Part shown: positions 22,161-33,073 of the stretch, piece by piece
Layout: each line of letters begins with the position of its first letter
Position numbering within the stretch: position 1 is the stretch's first letter
Made by a program: the position numbers and the translations under genes
The notes under the pieces: model-generated
What the model saw: only the letters and a program-made list of their open reading frames with translations
What the model was told of the DNA's origin: nothing
Databases searched by the model: none
From: Erpetoichthys calabaricus
Taxonomy: Eukaryota > Chordata > Cladistia > Polypteriformes > Polypteridae
Assembly (NCBI RefSeq): GCF_900747795.2
Contig: NC_041401.2
Coordinates: 69,239,188 to 69,303,187 of the forward strand
Length of the DNA: 64,000 nt
Direction of reading: 5' to 3'

Positions 22161-22992
22161 AAACCGAATTCAAGCCAAAGGAACTTTGAAATCATTATGG
22201 TATTGAGGTACCCTAGCCTGTCCTTTCCAGGTATTATGCTTGTCGACGAAAGAAATTGATTCAAAACATTGAAGAATAATTCACATCTGGAAGATCGAAA
22301 CAACATACACCTTGAACGTGTGTGAAAAAAGAAAGACAATCAGGATTACAAAAGATACCACTTTAAATGTACGTTACAGCAGTGGTCTTAACTTGGAGGT
22401 TGTTAAGTTGTCCCAGAAGAGTCGAGGTACGAATGCGTTATATATAAAATTTATTATTTTAAAGCTAAAATGAACAACATCTTTCATCGCCAATCGCCCC
22501 CATTCTAAAAAAAAAGCGTTTAAAGAGAGTTGCCAAATGAGAATTCCGGTAGGAAAAGGGTTAACAACTACTACATTTAAAATATTTTCAAAAACTCAAG
22601 TTAATTTTTCAAACTCACAACTAGCACAAGACAGCATATTAACTAAAAATGTTGTAACTGTGTATGCACGTGTCAACAAGAAGTGGGACTACCTATGCAG
22701 AAGTAGGCACAATATGAAAAGTTGGGGACAAGAGATTATGGACAGTTAGATATTCGCGCGACTATACAAACGATCTACTTTTTGTCACATTAAAAACACA
22801 ATCTACGAGATTAAAGCAATCTTTGGAAACTATGCAGTCCTAAATAGGACTGAGTACTGCCGGAGACGTGGCCAGATGTTACATCCAACCCAGTAACTTA
22901 AGTAGGTCCCATTCTCTTTGGGCAAGAATTACACTAAAACAAGTGAAACAGCTCAGTAAAAAACAATCGGAGCAAGAATAAGATAAATTTAC

Positions 22993-23100
22993 CTGACTTT
23001 AACCGTTAAGTTCGAAACACTACCAGATATTGGTTTCAAACTCCTCCTTGTTTCCCCGGCTACTAAGGCGACGCTCCAACTGTATTCTGCTTACCAACAT
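22993..23100 (-). other. ift20: Probable ift20 5' UTR exon 1 (right end approximate)
   Basis: A good donor (CAG|gtaaat) on the minus strand ends an exon at 22993. It is preceded by a relatively CpG-containing segment unlike the AT-rich surroundings. IFT20 normally starts with a non-coding exon before the ATG exon, and this is the first promoter-like sequence upstream of 18030. The transcription start is not determinable from sequence alone, and the exon is inferred from position and splice signal. Confidence 0.6.
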
Positions 23101-23112
23101 GGCACTTCCGCA
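23055..23112. promoter_or_regulatory. Likely ift20 core promoter with X-box-like and YY1-like motifs
   Basis: On the minus strand 23072-23059 reads GTCGCCTTAGTAGC, a near match to the RFX X-box (GTNRCC, short spacer, RGYAAC; one half site perfect, the other five of six). X-boxes controlled by RFX factors are usual in promoters of ciliary genes. CAACATGGCAC at 23095-23105 resembles a YY1 site of the kind found at TATA-less starts. There is no TATA box. Sequence inspection only; factor binding is inferred. Confidence 0.5.
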
Positions 23113-23883
23113 GCGTCTATCTGACATGCCCATTGAAACAAAAAGGGGGAAGAAATTGTACACTTCATGAAAATAATAGAAAAACACAGATTATTCTGGT
23201 AATGACTACGTTAAAATTATAATAAACTTGAAAAAATAATGTACATATAATTGTCATTACTTGTTTGCAATACAGATCTTTATCTCTGAACTTCATGAAA
23301 GTAAAGCTCACCCTTCAGCAAAACAATTGTAATGAGATCCGACTGCTTCAAGTCATTGACGCGGGGGTGGGGGTTAACTGGACAAAATATTCCGTTTTTC
23401 AGTATTTTATATTTAGAAACAAAATCAGGCACGTTTTGTATAATTAAAAGTAAATGTATTTATTTCATTCTCAATTAACGTTTCCAAAGATAAAATACTC
23501 AATTTCAATTTTGACGTATGGTCGTTGGTAAAATCCAAATGCAAGGCATCCTGGGAGATAAAGTTTTCTTCATTTCATAAAACGGACGAGTTTTTTTTAC
23601 CTTTAATCTCTCCATTACGCGATGTGGTCATTTTTAATTGTATTATTATTATTATTTCCGGAATATATTTATATTCTTATATAAATGGTAATCTGTTTTT
23701 TCTTAACACTTTAATCTACTGTAACCTTTGTGTTGCCACAATGTATTCATAAAAAATACATTGACTTAATTACAGTGAAAGATAAGCCACATTTTCAAGT
23801 GAGGTGTGATTTAATTCAAGAGATACTTTACCTAAAGGTCTTTATGGCAGCCATTAGTGTCATTAATGTGGATGGTCTGTCTG

Positions 23884-24107
23884 TTCTCTCCATGTTCATG
23901 TGGGTTTCCTTCCACAGTCCAAAGACATGAAGGTTAGATGGACTGCCATTGCTAAACTGGCCGCAGTGTGTGTTCATCCTGCAATGGGCCGGTAACCCTG
24001 CCAAGGGATTGTTCCTACTTTGTGCCCGTTGCTTGCTGGAATAGGCTCCAGCTATTCTGCGAACCCTGCTCAGGTTAAGTGGTTTTGAAAATGGATGGAG
24101 GGATTGT
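23884..24107 (+). mobile_element. Old 5'-truncated SINE (GGCGGCACGG type)
   Basis: The body sequence TGGGTTTCCTTCCACAGTCC, AGACATGAAGGTTAG and GGAATAGGCTCCAGC ends in GAAAATGGATGGA. It is clearly more diverged than the copy that starts 110 bases downstream. Confidence 0.8.
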
Positions 24108-24215
24108 TGTTTATGCTTTTGACAAGTAGTTGACACCACACATTTTGTGCACTCTTCACAATTCCTGTACTATTGGGTTATACTACTGCATTTACCTACT
24201 GCTATATTCATGCTG

Positions 24216-24584
24216 GGGCGGCACGGTGGCGCAGTGGGTAGCGCTGCTGCCTCGCAGTTGGGACACCTGGGGACCTGGGTTCGCTTCCTGGGTCCTCCCT
24301 GCGTGGAGTTTGCATGTTCTCCCCGTGTCTGCGTGGGTTTCCTCCGGGTGCTCTGGTTTCCTCCCACAGTCCAAAGACATGCAGGTTAGGTGGATTGGCG
24401 ATTCTAAATTGGCCCTAGTATGTGCTTGGTGTGTGGGTGTGTTTGTGTGTGTCCTGCGGTGGGTTGGCGCCCTGCCCAGGATTGGTTCCTGCCTTGTGCC
24501 CTGTGTTGGCTGGGATTGGCTCCAGCAGACCCCCGTGACCCTGTGTTCGGATTCAGCGGGTTGGAAAATGGATGGATGGATGGA
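24216..24584 (+). mobile_element. Young full-length tRNA-derived SINE with perfect 13-bp target duplication
   Basis: The head GGCGGCACGGTGGCGCAGTG carries an A-box-like TGGCGCAGTGGG, and a B-box-like GGGTTCGCTTCC follows about 40 bases on; the tail is (TGGA)n. The 13 bases TATATTCATGCTG occur at 24203-24215 and again at 24585-24597, a perfect target-site duplication. Long open frames across it are chance products of the repeat. Confidence 0.93.
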
Positions 24585-24674
24585 TATATTCATGCTGTAT
24601 CCATGGAAGTTGCATGAAATGGTTACCACAAGGCTGTTTAAAGTTATATTTCTAACACTGCCAGGTGAAGTAAG

Positions 24675-25096
24675 AATATCATAAAATAAAATGAAGAAAT
24701 AGTATTGTTACAAAAAACACATTAATTTTTAAAGCTATTTTATATAACAGAAAATTTGATGTCTCATAATTTATATACAAAATATCCGGAAACAGACATC
24801 TTAATAAACTGACTACAGTATTGCCTATATAAAACTAATATTTAATTGGATCCAAATTAAAGAAAGCTAGTAAACTGTATTTTTAATATCATAAAATAAA
24901 ATGAAGAAATAGTATTGTTACAAAAAACACATTAATTTTTAAAGCTATTTTATATGACAGAAAATTTGATGTCTCATAATTTATATACAAAATATCCGGA
25001 AACAGACATCTTAATAAACTGACTACAGTATTGCCTATATAAAACTAATATTTAATTGGATCCAAATTAAAGAAAGCTAGTAAACTGTATTTTTAA
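24675..25096. repeat. Near-identical tandem duplication, 210-bp unit
   Basis: AATATCATAAAATAAAATGA at 24675 recurs at 24885. The two units differ at about one base (TATATAACAG against TATATGACAG). Very recent duplication or an assembly artefact. Confidence 0.92.
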
Positions 25097-25710
25097 TTAT
25101 CATAGTTTTACACCTATATATACATAATATCACTGTCAGTTAAAAGCCAGAGATAAAGTGATGAACATTAGATTAAAAGCACCAACTTTCACTGTTACTC
25201 TTCCTCTTCAATATAAGACCAATAGATGAATTTGTTTAATAAGGGAAATTATGTGTGTAGAGGTCTCCAAACACTTGGTCTTTACAAACTGTGACTACAA
25301 ATTACTTCACTGATTATTTTATAAGAATCTAACAAATATTAAAAAGTAAAATAATTAATTATGCATGGTTCAATCTATCCATTAAGTTTCTGAAAGTGCT
25401 ATTTCTGTCACATAATTGTTGGGTGGGTGTGCTGTTATTGCATCATCCAGCAAAGGCAGGAATCAGCACTGGACAAGGAAGCCAGTTCATTGTCAATGTA
25501 GCAAAAACATATATTACCCAATAAACAAACCAAAAGAAATGTGAAGATTGCAAGCTAGTTTAACTGAAGATCACCCAGCTAAAAATAACTATTTTACAGT
25601 AATATTTATCAAAATACTTGGTGTTTATATGCAGTTTTGTTTAATTTCATGTTTCTATTGTCAAACAAAACAGGCCTTTGGATGATTAAAAAAGTTATAT
25701 AAATTATTAT

Positions 25711-26070
25711 CCATCCATCATCCAACCCGCTGAATCCGAACACAGGGTCATGGGGGTCTGCTGGAGCCAATCCCAGCCAACACAGGGCACAAGGCAGGAA
25801 CCAATCCCGGGCAGGGTGCCAACCCACCGCAGGACACACACAAACACACCCACACACCAAGCACACACTAGGGCCAATTTAGAATCGCCAATCCACCTAA
25901 CCTGCATGTCTTTGGACTGTGGGAGGAAACCGGAGCGCCCGAAGGAAACCCACACAGACACGGGGAGAACATGCAAACTCCACGCAGGAAAGACCCGGGA
26001 AGCGAACCCAGGTCCCCAGATCTCCCAACTGCAAGGCAGCAGCGCTATCCACTGCGCCACCGTGCCGCCC
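25711..26070 (-). mobile_element. Young SINE (GGCGGCACGG type), minus strand, 12-bp target duplication
   Basis: Full-length and close in sequence to 24216-24584 but inverted, flanked by ATAAATTATTAT at 25699-25710 and 26071-26082. A shorter diverged fragment of the same family lies at about 25425-25500. Confidence 0.92.
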
Positions 26071-26136
26071 ATAAATTATTATTTTCATTACTATTTCACA
26101 AAATGTAAACACCAAATAAGCATATTTACATTACAG

Positions 26137-26472
26137 ATTGGAACAGTGGCACAGACTCAGCACTGCTGCCTCGCAATAATGAGAATGGGGTTCACATCCC
26201 TGGTGCTCTCCATGTGAAGTTACATACTCTCCTTGTGTCTCCATGAGTTACCTCTGAGTTCTTTGGTTTCCTCCCAAGTTCCAACAACATGCAGGTTAGG
26301 ATAACTGATATGGCTAAATGTGTCCAAGTGTGTGTGTTTGTGGACATGGATTCACCCTACGATGGACTAGTGCCCTGTCCAGGTGTTGTTCCTGCCATGT
26401 GGCCAGTGATTTCTGGGATAGGCTCCAGCTGCCCCATGACCCAGCCCTGGGTTAGAAAAATGGATGGATATT
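26137..26472 (+). mobile_element. Older diverged SINE (GGCGGCACGG type)
   Basis: Head GTGGCACAGACTCAGCACTG, body CCCAAGTTCCAACAACATGC and tail AAAAATGGATGGAT follow the family consensus with many substitutions. Confidence 0.8.
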
Positions 26473-26496
26473 AATGTCCAACTGAATTTCCCAATG

Positions 26497-26648
26497 GGCA
26501 ACACGGTGACACAGTGGTAGCACTGCTGCCTCACAGTAAGGAGACTGGGGTTCGTGTCTAGGGTGTTCCCTGAGTAAAGTTTGCATGTTCTCCCCGTGTC
26601 TGCACAGGTTTCCTCCCACAGTCCAAAGACATGCAGGTTAGGTGGATC
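26497..26648 (+). mobile_element. 3'-truncated SINE (GGCGGCACGG type)
   Basis: It begins GGGCAACACGGTGACACAGT and stops after ACATGCAGGTTAGGTGGAT, lacking the second half and tail. It follows directly after the copy ending at 26472, forming a SINE cluster. Confidence 0.8.
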
Positions 26649-27117
26649 AATAATGCAGATTCAAATTTTACATACTGGTACCTTTATAGGTGTAGTAGTT
26701 AACAAAATGAAAATGTCTGGTCCTGATGACACCATTTGGTAAGACCAGACTGTTAAAAATGGGAAAACAATATTTTGTATCTTTGGCTTCACCATGTTTA
26801 GGCTTTCAGAAAGCAACTGATACAACCTGCTGAAATTTGTTCCATGTTTAGATACCTACACAGGGATTTTCAAAAGGTTAAAAAAAAAAACAAGAAACTG
26901 CATCAGGGTTTGGCCAGCAGACCTCTTAAATGGGAAAAATATATTTTGGTCTAATTTACAGACCAGCATATTGCACTGTGGGAATGTTCATACATTTTAA
27001 AAATATTTTTCCTGCATCCTACCTGGTCCCTTAAACAAGTCTTACTTTTTATGTGAATCTTTCATTTTTATTTTCCATTCTAAACATGCATTAAATTCAC
27101 CATTTTTCAGTAATTGT

Positions 27118-27242
<125 letters not shown>

Positions 27243-27483
27243 ATGATAATCAAGTTCTTCACTAATTTTGGTATAGGATTAATATAAAAAATAAATCACC
27301 AAGGGGACATTGAGCACAACAGAAGAACCACAGCTGCTTGATTTATCATTAAATACAACATTAATTATAATGAAATGTTAACATCTTGGTATTGCAGCAG
27401 CAGGATTGTGACACTTTTCATTTCTGTTTCAATGGAAGTGCAGAATATAGGGCCTCTTTATCTTTGAGATCATGATGGCACTA

Positions 27484-27898
27484 CCTCCCACTGACTGTTG
27501 TAGGTCCACTAAGCAGAGCAATGACACACCAACAAATATCGTCTCTACGTGGCAAATGTAAAGACTGTGCAGGATAGTCTGGATGCATGAAACACATCAG
27601 GATGTCTGATTCCACTTCACTTTTATCATGAATCACACCAATCCAACATTTTTCATCGTACATGCACCCAACATAGCCTCCAATAGGACACTGGTCTAAC
27701 ATGAGGAGCACATCTGAGCCATCAGTATGATTGTGAGAGGGCAGAATCCCAGCTGCTGCTTCAGTGGTGAATATTTGGACAGTCAATTGACTGTCTTCAC
27801 CTGACAAACAGCTGACTTTCAGTTTGCCATCTTCTATATGGATGTAACAGTGGTATTCTCGAGTGTCAGGTACTGTTTTGGCCATGGAGAATCTCATT
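27484..27898 (-). pseudogene. Unrecognised protein-coding fragment, probable exon or element gene
   Basis: A minus-strand frame stays open for about 177 codons (28014 to 27481). From 27898, after a usable acceptor (GAACAG), the reading is protein-like: MAKTVPDTREYHCYIHIEDG, KLKVSCLSGEDSQLTVQIF, CPIGGYVGCMYDEKCWIGVI, FMHPDYPAQSLHLPRRDD and PTTVSGR before a stop. The shape (a small beta-rich, Tudor/SH3-like block with W.G.I, FMHP.GPA.SF.WP, then DD.CW, then GR.Y) recalls the C-terminus of multi-copy uncharacterised proteins in fish and invertebrates that I cannot name. The stop falls where relatives, as I recall, continue with Tyr. Its coding look contrasts with the AT-rich DNA around it. Function unknown; it may be a transposon-borne or captured gene. 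Confidence 0.45.
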
Positions 27899-28261
27899 CT
27901 CTGTTCAGCAACATGAGATAGGACATAGTCATTTGATATGAAAAAAAGTTTTGACATTTTTGATAACTTACTGATTAAAAATTCAATGATTACCATTATT
28001 GACACATGGCACATTTTGCCTGTTTAGGATGGAAAATTAACATAAAAGATTTGCATAACAAAAGTAAGGTTTGTGTTTTGAGAAAGAAGGGACAATGTAG
28101 AATAAATTAAAAATATTTTTAAAAATTATCTGCAAATTCCCACATGCCATTAGGGTGCTCTAAAAATTAAATCCAAAATGATTTTTTTGGATTTGTGAGG
28201 TCTGCTGTTCAAACCCTAAAACAGTTACTTTTCTGTTTATTGCTTTTTCAGAAAGCCTATA

Positions 28262-29770
28262 CAGGTGCTGGTCATAAAATTAGAATATCATGACAAAGTT
28301 GATTTATTTCAGTAATTCCATTCAAAAAGTGAAACTTGTATATTAGATTCATTCATTACACACAGACTGATGTATTTCAAATGTTTATTTCTTTTAATTT
28401 TGATGATTATAACTGACAACTAATGAAAGTCCCAAATTCAGTATCTCGGAAAATTAGAATATTGTGAAAAGGTTCAATATTGAAGACACCTGGTGCCACA
28501 CTCTAATCAGCTAATTAACTCAAAACACCTGCAAAAGCCTTTAAATGGTCTCTCAGTCTAATTATGTAGGCTACACAATCATGGGGAAGACTGCTGACTT
28601 GACAGTTGTCCAATAGACGACCATTGATACCTTGCACAAGGAGGGCAAGACACAAAAGGTCATTGCTAAAGAGGCTGGCTGTTCACAGAGCTCTGTGTCC
28701 AAGCACATTATTAGAGAGGCGAAGGGAAGGACAAGATGTGGTAGAAAAAAGTGTACAAGCAATAGGGATAACTGTACCCTGGAGAGGATTGTGAAACAAA
28801 ACCCATTCAAAAATGTGGGGGAGATTCACAAAGAGTGGACTACAGCTGGAGTCAGTGCTTCAAGAACCACCATGCACAGACATATGTAAGACATGGGTTT
28901 CAGCTGTCGCATTCCTTGTGTCAAGCCACTCTTGAACAAGAGACAGCGTCAGAAGCGTCTCACTTGGGCTAAAGACAAAAAGGACTGGACTGCTGCTTTC
29001 TGATGAAAGTAAATTTTGCATTTCCTTTGGAAATCAAGGTCCCAGAGTCTGGAGGAAGAGAGGAGAGGCACAGAATCCACATTGCGTGAGGTCCAGTGTA
29101 AAGTTTCCACAGTCAGTGATGGTTTGGGGTGCCATGTCATCTGCTGGTGTTGGTTCATTGTGTTTTCTGAGGTCCAAGGTCAATGCAGCCGTCTACCAGG
29201 AAGTTTTAGAGCACTTCATGCTTCCTGCTGCTGACGAACTTTATGGAGATTCAGATTTCATTTTCCAACAGGACCGACCATGGTATCCCTGTTCTTGATT
29301 GGCCAGCAAACTCACCTGACCTTAACCCCATAGAAAATCTATGGGGTATTGTGAAGAGGAAGATGCAATACGCCAGACCCAACAATTCAGAAGAGCTGAA
29401 GGCCACTATCAGAGCAACATGGGCTCTCATAACACCTGAGCAGTGCCACAGACTGATCGACTCCATGCCACGCCGCATTGCTGCAGTAATCCAGGCCAAA
29501 GGAGCCCCAACTAAATATTGAGTGCTATACATGCTCATACTTTTCATGTTCATACCTTTCAGTTGGCCAACATTTCTAAAAATCCTTTTTTTGCATTGGT
29601 CTTAATTGATATTCTAATTTTCCAAGATACTGAATTTGGGACTTTCATTAGTTGTCAGTTATAATCATCAACATTAAAAGAAATAAACATTTGAAATACA
29701 TCAGTCTGTGTGTAATGAATGCATCTAATATACAAGTTTCACTTTTTGAATGGAATTACTGAAATAAATC
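28262..29770 (+). mobile_element. Tc1-like transposon, same family as 15597-17695, 3' truncated
   Basis: It starts CAGGTGCTGGTCATAAAATT after TA (28260-28261). It ends within the 3' repeat at GAAATAAATC (about 29770), lacking the terminal roughly 35 bases. Transposase pieces include HKEGKTQKVIAKEAGCSQSS (28632 on) and SPDLNPIENLWGIVKRK. Internal gaps relative to the other copy remove residues near the first Asp (about 28997) and just after the second (about 29275). It retains a stretch (TGGGCTAAAGACAAAAAGGA) that the other copy has lost. Confidence 0.9.
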
Positions 29771-30731
29771 TGTATCTGTATATAACCTGCATAGTTATCT
29801 AAATAAGAAAAAAAAAATCAAAAGTCTGTGTTGAAACATAGCTAGGCCAAAAGCTCAAATTAAATTTTGGACAATATCAAGGGGCTGCTTTGACCATGTA
29901 GGGTCATCTGAACTAAATTTCATCACATACTGTACTATACCAATTAATGTACTAGTGTGCAAAGTCTGAGTCTGCTCGGTGGCTTAGTTCTTGAGCTATG
30001 GATTTGTGAAATTTGATGAAAAAATGAGACGAGATAAAATCAACCCCCCTTCTCCTCAGTAAACAGGCCGTATCTTGGAAAGTATTCATCTTACATAAAA
30101 AAAAAAAAATTACAGGGCATCTTCTGTCTAACATGGGCACACCTGGTCATTTTTCAAGTCCATAGTGCGTGGGCCATTCGTTGATTTGACATGGAATGAC
30201 CCATGATGGATGGATGTATCTGCTAGTTGTAAACTAGTAACAGAATAATCTTCTAATATGTAGTATAAAATGCTTAACTTGCTTAATGGTTTATTTTTCT
30301 AAATGAGAAAATTTGCCAGTGTGAGTTGAGTACTTTCACACAGAGTTCTAGATATATGCCACGAATCAATGGGTTGGTGATGCACGATTAAACACAGAGT
30401 ACTGTATATATCAATACTAATACTAATATTACTTTAAAGCTTCCTACAGACTTGGTGTTTAATGGAGTCAGTGATTATGTGCTAATAGCTGACAAAGTAT
30501 GAGGCCTTAACAAGTTGTACTAACTTGGCCACTGTTAAGTGGTTTGTCACTGTTTCACTGGGGCTGTGGCCCTTGCTTTATTTTCATTATATATTTTTAT
30601 TTTTTTTTTCCTTTTTTTTTACTAAATTATAGTCTCCATCAGTTATTGGTTTTAGTTTTGTTCATAGCTTTCTATTAGTTCCCTTCTAGTAGGGTGTTAT
30701 ACTGTGTTAGCTATTATGGATGCAATGAGAA

Positions 30732-30885
30732 GTCAAGCATAATGACACCTTTTATTGGCTAACTGAACAGATCACAATATGCAAGCTTTCAATGCAGCTA
30801 AGGCGCTTTCTTCAGGCCTCAAAAGCTTGCATGTTGTAATCTGTTCAGTTAGCCAATAAAAGGTGTCATTTTGCTTGACTTCTTA
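30732..30885. repeat. Palindromic MITE
   Basis: The arms GAAGTCAAGCATAATGACAC and, inverted at the right, GTGTCATTTTGCTTGACTTC flank a short centre near 30800-30820. Both arms contain TTTTATTGGCTAACTGAACA. It is a small foldback element of a kind common in fish genomes. Confidence 0.8.
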
Positions 30886-31789
30886 TTAGTTACCTTGCTA
30901 TTTTTTTTTTATTTGTTTTCCCTTCTTGCTTTTAACTGAGCCCGAGGGGTGGGCCCCATTTACTCAGGTGTGCAACTGTTATGGCTGTCATCGGAGACTA
31001 TTGTGTTTAAGGGTCCTTCTGGGCTCATCTTTTGGCTACAGCATTGCCGTCTTCTTTGTTTAATTTTTGTAGGTGTGAGTCTTCAGGTTTGAGCAGTTCT
31101 TTGAAAGGTAATTTCTACAGTGTTTTTTTATTGTGAAATTGTAGTTTTGAAGGAGGATTTAGTTTAGTTTTGGGATTTTACCCGGTGTAGAAGTATTATC
31201 AAGATTAGGCTAGGACTATCTTTCTATTTGTTACTGAGTTTTTCTATCATTTTGTCTAATTCTGGTAAGACATTGCTTGGGATCTTGTTTTGGACTTTAG
31301 ATGTCAGGATTTGTCTTGTAATTGTTTAACTTGTTTTTAATTGTGATGAGGGCTGTTTCATTCCTTGTAATTTCTCTAACGATCTGCAGCATTAATTTGT
31401 CCTCTTGTCCTTAATTACGTAATAGGTTTTGCTTTGCTGGTGCCTCTTTAGCAAGTTGTCAATATTTTCTAAAGAGAGTAATTGATGCTATGTATTCTGA
31501 GAAGTCACTCTCAGTAAATCCTTTTAACCCCTCTTATCCACAGCATGGATAGTTTATGGTGTTTGTGGCGAGGCAAGCTGCCAATGTTGAAATCTCTGCT
31601 TTAGAGGAAGAGCAACCTGAAAGTAAATATCACTGAAGATAAAAAGCTGCCTCCTTTTATCAGTCACCAGGATACTGCTAATTTAGTGTGTAAAGCAAAA
31701 AAAAAAGAAACACATGAAAATGATCACAATCCATTTTTTATCCAGGCAGCACATTTAAATATTACTTATAAACTATAATGATTTTTTAA

Positions 31790-32215
31790 TCTATTTTAAT
31801 GGATGGAAAATCTGAATTGATATCTCATGATTTATATATAATTAGGAAGTGACTTCTTAATAAATTGGCTACATCCTGTCCAAATTAAAGATGCTAGCAA
31901 AGTGTTTTAAATTATATTTTACATCTTATTTTTTTAAGCCTATATATTACAATGTGACCATTTGAATCTATGAACAATGTTGTTTAAAGTCCAAAGATAA
32001 ACTGTTTACTAGACTAGAAGCACTGACTTTGAACATTAGTTGTATTACTCAAAATAAGACTAGTGGATGACAAATATTAATTGATTAATTTGTTTTATTA
32101 GGAAAATGATATTTCCAGAAATCTGCATTTTTGCATCCCTACTGTAACTGCACCTAAGTCACTGATTCTTTAATAAGAATTTTAAAAAATGTAAAATGTA
32201 AAAATACACAAAATA
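31790..32215 (+). repeat. Diverged duplicate of the 24735-25330 segment
   Basis: Shared in the same order are ATCTCATGATTTATATA against GTCTCATAATTTATATA, TCTTAATAAA, CCAAATTAAAGA, then TAGCAAAG/TAGTAAAC, AAGCACTGACTTT/AAGCACCAACTTT and AATAAGACTAGTGGATGA/TATAAGACCAATAGATGA. It may be an old dispersed repeat or a local segmental duplication. No coding sequence. Confidence 0.7.
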
Positions 32216-32639
32216 CTGCAAATAGCTGCAAGTGTAGTGTTTTATTCAGTGTGCAGTTCCTAAGGAATTACAAAACAATAAAACTGATGGGTTATTGTAG
32301 GGCTCTGAGCAAATCACTGAAGCTGTTTGTGCCCCAACTTTATAAAAATGTACCTGTCAACAGTTTACACTATCCTCATGTTCAGGATCAATATACAACA
32401 ATAATATTCAGTATCTTTCAACTTTTCATAACACAGCAGAAGGCCTGTAGGAAAATAAAATGTTAAACAGCACAAATTTCTGGGTAACCTTAAATGAAAG
32501 ATAGGATTTAGGAATGAAATACCTTTCTAACTTTTTTCTTCCTGGTGAGTTTTAAGGTAAGAGTTTCAACTATTGTGGCAGAGATATGTTTTAAAGATAG
32601 AAGAAAAATCCACAAAATCTGTTTAAAGAGCCCTAAATT

Positions 32640-33000
32640 CTGCTTCTTCTTTTTCTTCATCTTTTCCCTCTTCTATGTGAGGTTGATGCGTTTGACCAAC
32701 CTTCTCCATATAGCTCAGTCCTGCACCTCTTCCCCAGACAGACACATTTCCTTCTAGTCTTTGTTTACTCTATCAATCCACCTCCTCTTTTATCTCCCTC
32801 ACTTTCTCTTCCTCTGTACTTCCATTCACATCAACCTTTTGTCCACATATTCAATGTCTTTCCTCATCCCAGTTTCATAGCACTTCAGTCTATTGTTGTG
32901 TATTTTCTCCGATATCTCTCCTAATTTTATTGCACCTCTGATTGTCTTATTTCTTATTCTGTTCTTCTTCGTAGCTTCCACACATTTCTATCAACATGCT
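32640..33000 (-). mobile_element. LINE 3' fragment (RTE-like C-terminus)
   Basis: The minus strand gives LKCYETGMRKDIEYVDKRLM, then KRKRGR and KRRWIDRVNKD, then CLSGEEVQD and AIWRRLVKRINL with stops between. This is the C-terminal segment of RTE-type LINEs (GHV.RR...GRPKRRW.D.V). 5' truncated, no clear tail. Confidence 0.65.
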
Positions 33001-33073
33001 AAATGCTACCCACTGCTAATCAAAATTTTCAGAGAACATGTAAGAATTACATTTAAAAAGCAAATGTAATATA

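Noticed and set aside
24226-24290. tRNA-like A and B boxes that could suggest a tRNA gene
   Set aside because: Part of the SINE head; no cloverleaf stems and the sequence continues into the SINE body. The same applies to 2483-2642 and 42010-42255.
24130-24684. Long open frames (184 and 145 codons, both strands) and the similar one at 25750-26217
   Set aside because: They lie on the SINE repeat, recur at every young SINE copy on both strands, and have repeat-derived composition without protein character.
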